NCBI GenBank assembly: GCA_937874315.1
Contig: CALNAE010000168.1
Coordinates: 1-13,627 of the forward strand
Reading direction: 5' to 3'
DNA length: 13,627 bases
From: an uncultured Bifidobacterium sp.
GTDB lineage: Bacteria; Actinomycetota; Actinomycetes; Actinomycetales; Bifidobacteriaceae
Every line of letters begins with the position of its first letter. The first letter of the stretch is position 1. Both the position numbers and the translations under genes were made by a program. The notes beneath the pieces were generated by a model. That model was given only the letters and a program-made list of their open reading frames with translations. It was not told where the DNA came from and made no database searches. Positions 1-5,791 of the stretch are shown here, one piece after another.

Positions 1-35
1 CCTGCGCGGCGTTCGGCCACATTTCCACGGTTCAT
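1..35 (-). CDS. 5' end of an unidentified gene running off the left edge
   Basis: Reading leftward from an ATG at 35-33, 11 codons are visible (MNRGNVAERRA) before the window ends. A ribosome binding site GGAAGG sits 6 nt upstream of the ATG. The frame is open to the edge. The gene would be co-directional with scpB but 268 nt from it, behind the palindrome at 106-130, so it probably has its own promoter. The fragment is too short to assign a family. The start is supported only by the binding site and the open frame. Confidence 0.45.
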   Translation of the reverse strand, partial: MNRGNVAERRA

Positions 36-105
36 AGCGGACCTTCCATGCTGGTTGCCCCGTCGCCGGTATCGGTATCGAAACCATCCGGCACGGCGAA
101 GATTT

Positions 106-130
106 ACTTATAGTCAATATGACTATAAGT
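106..130. repeat. AT-rich perfect palindrome, probable operator
   Basis: Two perfect 11-bp arms (ACTTATAGTCA and its reverse complement) flank a 3-nt ATA spacer. The element is AT-rich inside a GC-rich 268-nt intergenic region, 71 nt upstream of the ATG at 35. Length, symmetry and position fit the binding site of a dimeric repressor acting on the leftward gene. No T-tract follows on either strand, so it does not look like a terminator. The regulator is unknown. MarR, HxlR or Nudix-type NrtR/NdnR regulators are possibilities, inferred only from the form of the site. Confidence 0.6.
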
Positions 131-303
131 CTGCACGGCAGGGAGGACAACGATTGAATGGCGGCCCGTAGCAAGGCTCACGCCACATAAGAGACGCAAC
201 GTCCACAATCCTCGGCCATCGCGGGAATCGGCCGGGAAACACCGACCAAGGAGGACCCCGCACGACGCTCACCACGAGAGATCAGCGCGGCGCAGACCGT
301 GAT

Positions 304-927
304 TCAACGAGGCTCCCCCGCTTCTTGCATCGCCGACCCCACAGTTGGCATGAATGGCGCGAGCGACGGCAGATCGTCAAGTGATTCAAGCCCCATCTTC
401 TCGAGGAACAACATCGTCGTGGAAAGCCGTTCGGCACGACTGTCCGGGTCGACGCCGTCCGGGCGTATCAGGTCCCGCACGAGCAACGCGCGAACGACGC
501 CGTCCGAGTTCACCCCTCGTATCGAGCTGATCTGCGCACGCGTAACAGGTTGGCGATACGCGATGATGGAAAGCGCCTCGAATGCGGCCTGTGATAATCG
601 AGCGGTCTGTCCATCCGTGACGAACGCACTCACCACCGATTCGAATTGCGCTCTGCTGACCAATTGCCAGCCTCGCGCGCTGTGCCGCAGCGCGAAGCCG
701 CGGGCCGGACGACCGGACCCGTCATCCCCGTCGTAGTCACGCTGCAGCATCGTCAATGCTTCATGCACCTCATGCTCATCCACATCGAGCGCATGGGCCA
801 GATCGCGGGCATGTTCCGGCTGATCGGCGACCATAAGCATCGCTTCCAGACAGGAGTTTAATCCCCCGGGATAACTTTCGACGGCGACGGCCCCGGGCCG
901 TTCCACATCGCTCATACGATCCCTCAT
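304..927 (-). CDS. scpB: Segregation and condensation protein B (ScpB)
   Basis: ScpB is the paired winged-helix subunit of the SMC-ScpAB condensin. It binds the ScpA kleisin as a dimer and helps compact and separate replicated chromosomes. The 207-aa product has the usual size. The first winged-helix region covers about residues 22-66. The second, about 105-158, carries the family hallmark LSQAAFEALSIIAYRQPVT followed by ISSIRGVNSDGVV. The start at 927 is chosen because AGGAGG lies 7 nt upstream and the ATG overlaps the scpA stop in an ATGA, which indicates translational coupling. A second in-frame ATG four codons later is less well placed. It is the last gene of the xerD-parA-scpA-scpB group. 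Confidence 0.95.
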   Translation of the reverse strand: MRDRMSDVERPGAVAVESYPGGLNSCLEAMLMVADQPEHARDLAHALDVDEHEVHEALTMLQRDYDGDDGSGRPARGFALRHSARGWQLVSRAQFESVVSAFVTDGQTARLSQAAFEALSIIAYRQPVTRAQISSIRGVNSDGVVRALLVRDLIRPDGVDPDSRAERLSTTMLFLEKMGLESLDDLPSLAPFMPTVGSAMQEAGEPR

Positions 928-1769
928 ACGAATTCCTCCTCACCGACGATGTCCTCACCGACGGAACCGCCCACCCACCGCAGCAACAACGGGGCGAACG
1001 GTCGTTCCTGCTTGAATTGCACAGCCCCCTGTTTGAACAACACGAGCACCGCGAGGAACCGGGCGGCGACCTCGACACTGGTATGGGCATCCTCGACAAG
1101 CTGTTCGAATGTGGCCGACTTCCCCGCGCCCAACGCCGCAAGCCGGCGTGCGACGACATGAGCCTGGGCTCGGAAATCGACCACGGGCACGTGCAGCTGT
1201 TCCACGGCCACCTGGCTGGCGGGCGCATTGGCGAAAACCGACGCGGCTATAGCGGCCAGCTGCCCGGGCGTAAGGGTCCAGGCCAACTCCGGCAATGCCT
1301 TGAGGTGGGTGGCAGGCAAGGAACCCGGATGAGGGTAGGCACCGGCGAGCGCCTCACAGCGCGATTTCATGGCCGTTGCGGCCTGTTTGAACGCCCGGTA
1401 CTGCACCAGTCTGGCGAACAGCAGATCGCGCTCGCGCAGCGCCTCCATGCTCTGTTCATCGCGCTCACCCTGCTCGTCGCTGGGCAAGAGCGCCGCGCTT
1501 TTGGCTTCGACAAGGATGGCGGCCACGTCAAGAAAAGCGCTGGCCGTATCCATGTTCTCTTCGGTGCCGATATCCAGCCGTCGCACATACGCCAGAAATT
1601 CATCGGTGATCTGCGCCAACGCCACTTCGGTGAGCGCGACGCGTCGCTCGGCGATCATCGCCAGCAGGGCGTCGAACGGGCCGGTGAAAACCGAGAGAGC
1701 GACCGAGAACCCGGAGGCCGCGGAGTTCTCAAAGCCCGGTCCATCGGCGTCGAAATTCGCGAAGACCAT
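924..1769 (-). CDS. scpA: Segregation and condensation protein A (ScpA kleisin)
   Basis: ScpA is the kleisin that bridges the SMC heads and, with ScpB, forms the bacterial condensin. In this 281-aa protein the N-terminal SMC-binding segment is seen at about residues 28-62 (FTGPFDALLAMIAERRV...). The C-terminal winged helix at about 231-263 reads SVEVAARFLAVLVLFKQGAV. The middle is the acidic, helical linker typical of kleisins. The ATG at 1769 lies 18 nt after the parA stop. No strong ribosome binding site precedes it, and in frame only CTG and ATA codons separate it from the parA stop codon, so translation probably depends on reinitiation from parA. Its stop overlaps the scpB start by 4 nt. 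Known actinobacteria share this order. Confidence 0.95.
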   Translation of the reverse strand: MVFANFDADGPGFENSAASGFSVALSVFTGPFDALLAMIAERRVALTEVALAQITDEFLAYVRRLDIGTEENMDTASAFLDVAAILVEAKSAALLPSDEQGERDEQSMEALRERDLLFARLVQYRAFKQAATAMKSRCEALAGAYPHPGSLPATHLKALPELAWTLTPGQLAAIAASVFANAPASQVAVEQLHVPVVDFRAQAHVVARRLAALGAGKSATFEQLVEDAHTSVEVAARFLAVLVLFKQGAVQFKQERPFAPLLLRWVGGSVGEDIVGEEEFV

Positions 1770-1787
1770 ATCTATCAGTCGGCTTCG

Positions 1788-2804
1788 CTAGGCGACGATG
1801 CCCCGGGTCACCAGTTCGCGGCACACTTCGCGATATTCCTTGGCGGTTTTATGCGTCGGCGCGTACATGGTGATGGGTTCGGCGGCGACGTTAGCGTCGG
1901 GCAACTTGATGGATCGCGAAATAATCGAATGCAGCACCTTGTCGTGAAACGCCTCGTAGATGCGCTGCAGGACCTCTTCGGAATGCAACGTCCGCGTGTA
2001 CATGGTGACCAGCACGCCATAGACCTCAAGACCGGGGTTGATCCGCGACCGTACCTTCTCGATGGATTGCATGAGCAGGGCGACGCCACGCAGGGCGAAG
2101 AACTCGGCGGCCACGGGGATGATCACGCCATCCGCGGCGGTCAGGGCGTTCACGGTGAGCAGGCCAAGCGAGGGTTGGCAGTCGATGATGATGGCGTCGT
2201 ATTCGTTACGGATCTGTCGCAGCACGCCCGCCAGGATCTGCTCGCGCCCGACTTCGCTGACCAGTTGAACCTCGGCTGCCGACAGATCGATGTTGGCGGG
2301 AATGATATCGAGATTCTCGAATTCCGTATGCTGCACGATGTCGTGCACATCGATGGAGGGATTGAACAACGCCGTGTAAATCGTGTTCTCGACGGTATTG
2401 GCGTTGATGCCGAGGCCGACGGTGGCGGCTCCCTGCGGATCGAAATCTACGATCAACACGCGTCGACCATACTGGCTCAGCGCACCGGCGATGTTGATGG
2501 AACTCGTGGTCTTGCCGACACCTCCCTTTTGATTGCACATGGCGATGATTCTCGCCGGACCGTGTTGACGCAACGGTTCGGGCGCGGGAAACGTCTCGTA
2601 TTCTCGTCCAAGCAAATCGGTAGGCATAGTCCTCACCTTATCAAGGGGTCTGCTCACCCCATCGTCGTCCGCGGGTATGCGCAGGGTGCCTTCCATGGGC
2701 AGCACGCCCTGCAGGAACGGGGTTGGACGGTATTCGCGACCGTTCGCCGATCCGGCGGCGTGCGTCGCCGTGGCCCCGGCCTGCGACGGCACGTTCCCGG
2801 CCAT
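1788..2804 (-). CDS. parA: ParA-family (Soj/MinD-like) ATPase linked to scpAB
   Basis: This is a deviant-Walker P-loop ATPase of the ParA family. Counting from the ATG at 2804 (338 aa), the Walker A KGGVGKT is at residues 93-99 and the second motif DFDPQG at 120-125. IIDCQPSLGLLTVNAL supplies the switch region. It closely resembles the ParA-like protein encoded just before scpA in mycobacteria (Rv1708 type, from memory), not the parAB pair near oriC. No parB is present here. Its target is unknown, though the context suggests chromosome segregation. The start is uncertain. The ATG at 2804 is 1 nt past the xerD stop with a weak AGGG 9 nt upstream. The ATG at 2627 (279 aa) has a better AAGGTGAGG. 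I prefer 2804 because the extra 59 codons keep strong GC3 bias. Confidence 0.9.
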   Translation of the reverse strand: MAGNVPSQAGATATHAAGSANGREYRPTPFLQGVLPMEGTLRIPADDDGVSRPLDKVRTMPTDLLGREYETFPAPEPLRQHGPARIIAMCNQKGGVGKTTSSINIAGALSQYGRRVLIVDFDPQGAATVGLGINANTVENTIYTALFNPSIDVHDIVQHTEFENLDIIPANIDLSAAEVQLVSEVGREQILAGVLRQIRNEYDAIIIDCQPSLGLLTVNALTAADGVIIPVAAEFFALRGVALLMQSIEKVRSRINPGLEVYGVLVTMYTRTLHSEEVLQRIYEAFHDKVLHSIISRSIKLPDANVAAEPITMYAPTHKTAKEYREVCRELVTRGIVA

Positions 2805-2805
2805 A

Positions 2806-3786
2806 TCAACGCGCCCTGGGATGCGACATGATATACGCCTCGATAAGGTTCTCGGGGCTGACATGCGTATATATCTGTGTGGTCGTCACGGAGGCATGAC
2901 CGAGCAGCTCCTGTACCGTGCGCACATCGGCACCTCCCTGAATCAGGTGGGTGGCGAAGGAATGGCGCAGAATATGCGGATGCAACGGCTTGTCGATATG
3001 GGCCCGCGCACCGGCAAGCCTGATGATGGCCCAGACGCTTTGTCGCGAAAGCCGGTGACCCCGCGTGTTGAGAAATATCGCGCGCAGTTCGGCGGGACCG
3101 TTCTTCACGGCCCGTTGCAACGAGGGGCGACCGACATTGTAGTACCGCCGCAACGCTTCGACGGCGTAGCTGCCGATCGGCACCAGCCGTTGTTTCGATC
3201 CTTTGCCGGTCAGCCGCGCCACACGTTCATCCAGATCGACGTCGTCGAAGTCAGCCCCGACGGCTTCCGACACGCGGGCTCCGGTGGCATACATGAATTC
3301 AAGCAGCGCCCGATCCCGCAGACCTACGGGATCGCCGCCATGCCCACCGGCCGCATCAAGCAGACGGCCCACCTCGTCTATCGTCAGGGCCTGGGGCAGC
3401 GTGCTGGGCGTTTTAGGCGCCTTGATCGAGGATGAGACGTCGTCGGGCACCACATGACGATCCACCGCGAAACGGTGCAGTGCGTGGATGCTCGCCAGCC
3501 GGCGCGAACGGCTCCGTCCGCTCTGCCCCTCGGCCGCCAACACGACGATATATCGTTCGACATCCGCGGTTTTGACATCGGCAAGCGTATCGATATGTCG
3601 GGAGCGAAGCCACTCGAGATACCACCGAAGATCGGCGTGATAGGCCCGCACGGTGGCCTTGGCCAGGCCGCGTTCGACGTCGATATAGGCCGTGAAACGC
3701 TCGAGAAGATCGTCCATGGCGTCGTCGTGTTCAGGATATGGATCTCGCATGCCGCGACCGCGGCCGTCTTCCTCGTCACGCGTCAT
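2806..3786 (-). CDS. xerD: Site-specific tyrosine recombinase XerD
   Basis: XerD cuts and rejoins dif sites with XerC to resolve chromosome dimers at division. All six active-site residues are present: R171 in ATGARVSE, K195 in GKGSKQR, H271 and R274 in HILRHSFATH, H297 in LGH and nucleophile Y306 in QIYTHV. The spacing between them matches E. coli XerD exactly (24, 23 and 9 for R-K, R-H and H-Y). The SAM-like N-terminal domain begins near residue 25. I chose ATG 3786, with GTG 3789 as an alternative, because AGAGGG lies 7-10 nt upstream. A GTG at 3849 is open but lacks a usable binding site. The N-terminus is about 24 residues longer than usual, so ATG 3717 is also possible. parA follows after 1 nt. 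Confidence 0.93.
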   Translation of the reverse strand: MTRDEEDGRGRGMRDPYPEHDDAMDDLLERFTAYIDVERGLAKATVRAYHADLRWYLEWLRSRHIDTLADVKTADVERYIVVLAAEGQSGRSRSRRLASIHALHRFAVDRHVVPDDVSSSIKAPKTPSTLPQALTIDEVGRLLDAAGGHGGDPVGLRDRALLEFMYATGARVSEAVGADFDDVDLDERVARLTGKGSKQRLVPIGSYAVEALRRYYNVGRPSLQRAVKNGPAELRAIFLNTRGHRLSRQSVWAIIRLAGARAHIDKPLHPHILRHSFATHLIQGGADVRTVQELLGHASVTTTQIYTHVSPENLIEAYIMSHPRAR

Positions 3787-3865
3787 CACGTCATCACCCT
3801 CTGTGACTTCGGGCGTCGCCTGTCCAACCCATCCGCGGGTATTCGGCACGCCCCCATCTTAGCGA

Positions 3866-3904
3866 AATCACGGCGCAGTCGCGAAATACGACTGCGCCGT
3901 GATT
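3866..3904 (-). terminator. 16-bp inverted repeat between rplT and xerD
   Basis: Perfect 16-bp arms (3866-3881 and 3889-3904, AATCACGGCGCAGTCG and its complement) enclose a 7-nt loop. On the minus strand the stem ends in GATTTCGC, a short T-run. It is the only strong hairpin between the ribosomal-protein operon and xerD, and lies 118 nt after the rplT stop. A rho-independent terminator for infC-rpmI-rplT is the simplest reading. The weak T-tract leaves room for an attenuator or a transcript-end stabiliser. Confidence 0.6.
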
Positions 3905-4021
3905 GGCTGTGATTGGCCGACATCGTTTGGCTTCGCTGTGCGTCATCGCGCCGCCGGAGCATGCGATCATGCTTCATGCGAATCGCTTGCGGCATCGGCG
4001 GCTAGTATAACGCCGGTGCGT

Positions 4022-4405
4022 TCAGGCGGCCACCGGTGCGTTGACGTCATCGGGAAGCGCGGCCTTGGCCTGTTCGACGATGGATTTGAAGGTGTCGGGA
4101 TCGGCTACGGCGAGCTCGGCGAGCGCACGGCGGTCGAGTTCGATGCCGGCAAGATGCAGCCCCTGAATGAAGCGGTTGTAGGTGATGCCCTCGGCACGCA
4201 CCGCGGCGTTGATGCGCTGAATCCACAACTTGCGGAAGTCACCCTTGCGGGCCTTGCGATCGCGGAAGTTATAGGTGAAGGAATGCAGCAGCTGTTCCTT
4301 GGCCTTGCGGTAAAGACGGGAACGCTGGCCACGGTAGCCGGATGCCCGATCGAGAACGACGCGACGCTTCTTGTGAGCGTTGACTGCGCGCTTGATACGT
4401 GCCAT
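4022..4405 (-). CDS. rplT: 50S ribosomal protein L20 (bL20)
   Basis: bL20 binds 23S rRNA early in assembly of the large subunit, and in several bacteria it also represses its own operon. The 127-aa protein starts with the family N-terminus MARIKRAVNAHKKRR, a basic RNA-binding tail. The conserved globular part follows at about residues 60-115 (LWIQRINAAVR, GITYNRFIQGL). The last residues (about 118-127) form a slightly extended, Ala-rich end. The start is fixed by family length, because the upstream AAGAAG, 8 nt away, is a weak binding site. It lies 46 nt after rpmI, as usual for infC-rpmI-rplT. Confidence 0.97.
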   Translation of the reverse strand: MARIKRAVNAHKKRRVVLDRASGYRGQRSRLYRKAKEQLLHSFTYNFRDRKARKGDFRKLWIQRINAAVRAEGITYNRFIQGLHLAGIELDRRALAELAVADPDTFKSIVEQAKAALPDDVNAPVAA

Positions 4406-4451
4406 ATGAGTATCTTCTTTCTATTGGACGGTTATATCGATTGCGCTCGGC

Positions 4452-4646
4452 TCACAGACCAAGCAGCCTCTTCATGTTCTTGCTTTGCGTCGGTGCGAGC
4501 ACCTGATCGGCCTTCAGCGCGCGACGCTTGCGTGCGGACTTGTGTTCGAGGTTGTGGCGCATGGCGCTTCCCGCCTGCATGACCTTGCCCGAGCCGGTGA
4601 CGCGCACTCGCTTGGACGCGGCGGAGTTGGATTTCATCTTCGGCAT
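4452..4646 (-). CDS. rpmI: 50S ribosomal protein L35 (bL35)
   Basis: bL35 is a small basic protein of the large ribosomal subunit. The 64-aa product has the standard length and the signatures MPKMKSNSAASKR at the start, HNLEHKSARKRR in the middle and the closing RLLGL. A strong AAGGAGG lies 6 nt before the ATG at 4646. The 88-nt gap to infC holds a hairpin at 4668-4690. It is the second gene of the infC-rpmI-rplT operon. Confidence 0.97.
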   Translation of the reverse strand: MPKMKSNSAASKRVRVTGSGKVMQAGSAMRHNLEHKSARKRRALKADQVLAPTQSKNMKRLLGL

Positions 4647-4667
4647 TGCTGCCCTCCTTGTTGTTGG

Positions 4668-4690
4668 GTCGCCGACCTGCGTCGGACGAC
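4668..4690 (-). promoter_or_regulatory. Hairpin just upstream of the rpmI ribosome binding site
   Basis: On the minus-strand RNA, GTCGtCCGAC pairs with GTCGGCGAC: 9 bp with a single-nucleotide bulge and a GCAG loop. It ends about 8 nt before the rpmI AAGGAGG. In E. coli and Bacillus, L20 represses rpmI-rplT by binding structured RNA in this part of the operon. This hairpin could be an equivalent site, but I cannot show that L20 binds it. A 9-bp direct repeat (CCGGCATGA at 4702-4710 and 4716-4724, plus-strand reading) lies further upstream in the same gap. Confidence 0.35.
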
Positions 4691-4734
4691 TCGATGTTCA
4701 GCCGGCATGATCCATCCGGCATGAAGTGTGATTA

Positions 4735-5415
4735 TCAGTGTTTCTTCTGTTCGTTCTTCGGTTCGGCCGCATGGCTGGGCGCCTGAGCCGACTCAGCAGG
4801 AACCTGTTCCTGCTTGGCGGCCAACCGCGCCGCCTGACGGGCCTGTCGTTCGGCGCGAGATTCAGCGCCGCGACGACGCTGCTCGGACTGCGTGTGCACC
4901 TTCTTGCCCTTCGGAGCCAACGTCATGATGATGTTGCGCCCCTCCTGCTTCGGGTAGGACTCGACGCTGCCCAAGTCCGCCACCTCGTTAGCCAGGCGTT
5001 CCAGCAGCTCCACGCCGCCGATCGGACGCGACTGCTCACGCCCACGCAACATGATGGTCACCTTGACCTTGTCGCCACCGGTAAGGAACCGCACCACATG
5101 GCCCTTTTTGACCTCAAAGTCATGTTCGTCGATCTTCAGCCGGAAACGGATCTCTTTGATCTCGGCCGTGCTCTGGTTACGACGCGCTTCACGAGCCTTG
5201 ATCTTCTCCGTGTACTTGAACTTGCCATAATCGATGAGTTTGGCCACGGGAGGCTTGGCGTTGGGCGCCACCTCGACCAGGTCGAGGCTCGCTTCCTTCG
5301 CCAGGTTCAACGCGACCGATGTGGCGATCACACCGACCTGCTCACTGTTTGGTCCGATCAACCGTACCTGAGAGACGCGTATCTCGTCGTTAATGCGTGG
5401 TTCGTCGCTGATAAT
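4735..5415 (-). CDS. infC: Translation initiation factor IF-3, non-AUG start
   Basis: IF-3 binds the 30S subunit, keeps it apart from 50S and checks start-codon pairing. The protein shows INDEIRVSQVRLIGPNSEQ, DLVEVAPNAKPPVAKLIDYG, then the C-domain motifs KKGHVVRFL and KVTIMLRGREQSR. Between the in-frame stop at about 5444 and the TTG at 5361 there is no ATG, GTG or TTG, although the conserved N-terminus (ISDEPRINDEIRV) lies in that stretch. Translation must therefore start at ATT 5413-5415 (AAGGA 8 nt upstream) or ATC 5410-5412 (GGAG 5 nt upstream). A rare start is a known self-control device of infC. Length is 226 aa. About 55 C-terminal residues form a charged, Ala/Gln/Glu/Arg-rich tail beyond the usual IF-3 end. 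Confidence 0.95.
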   Translation of the reverse strand: MISDEPRINDEIRVSQVRLIGPNSEQVGVIATSVALNLAKEASLDLVEVAPNAKPPVAKLIDYGKFKYTEKIKAREARRNQSTAEIKEIRFRLKIDEHDFEVKKGHVVRFLTGGDKVKVTIMLRGREQSRPIGGVELLERLANEVADLGSVESYPKQEGRNIIMTLAPKGKKVHTQSEQRRRGAESRAERQARQAARLAAKQEQVPAESAQAPSHAAEPKNEQKKH

Positions 5416-5639
5416 GACTCCAATCCTTATAGCTCTTCTCCGGGAGTCTCAGATGGCGCACCATGGCGAGTTCAAAGCAACATCGGCTGATGTCTGCACA
5501 CCACGCCAAAACACGCATGCCACGCATGCCGGACTTTGTAATTCCGCACTGTGGGCCGGAACTACAAGCCATTGCCATGAACCCGAAGCCATGACAAGCT
5601 TCCAGGTGGGTTTCCCGCTTTCTTGATTTCTCAAGCCAA
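5416..5639 (-). promoter_or_regulatory. Long structured 5' leader of infC
   Basis: About 220 nt separate the predicted start of transcription from the infC start codon, with no credible gene inside. Possible RNA elements are: a small hairpin CTTGA-GAAA-TCAAG near the 5' end; an 11-bp stem between 5536-5546 and 5557-5567 whose one odd pair is a G-U wobble on the minus-strand RNA but an A-C mismatch on the other strand; tandem 9-bp repeats CACGCATGC at 5512-5529; and GACTCC at 5448-5443, which can pair with GGAGTC at 5421-5416, the latter holding the GGAG ribosome binding site next to the start codon. The remaining stretch to the asnB stop (5652-5791) shows no gene and no convincing terminator. 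Confidence 0.45.
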
Positions 5640-5645
5640 AGAGAG

Positions 5646-5654
5646 AGTATAACA
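5646..5654 (-). promoter_or_regulatory. Extended -10 promoter for infC-rpmI-rplT
   Basis: On the minus strand TGTTATACT gives a TG extension plus TATACT, five of six matches to the -10 consensus. No good -35 lies 17 nt upstream, as is often true of extended -10 promoters. Transcription would begin near 5639. Confidence 0.5.
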
Positions 5655-5791
5655 CACCCGGGACCTCGCCACAGCCACCGCCGTGCCGACCACGAGCATG
5701 CATGGCCTCGGGTGCGCTATGGCTCGCGCGCAGCCCGCCGAACAGCGGAAAACACGGGACCGGACGGCAGGGCCTGATCGCGTGGCCTGGA

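Noticed and set aside
32..94. Twenty-codon minus-strand GTG frame overlapping the left-edge gene start
   Set aside because: The ATGA overlap would suggest an upstream leader peptide, but no binding site precedes the GTG and the peptide is featureless.
158..190. Ten-codon plus-strand frame (MAARSKAHAT) behind GGGAGGA
   Set aside because: The binding-site match is suggestive, but the frame is very short, the flanking genes run the other way and nothing follows it.
1017..2831. A 604-codon open frame on the plus strand
   Set aside because: It lies antisense to scpA and parA, which carry clear family motifs. No binding site precedes it.
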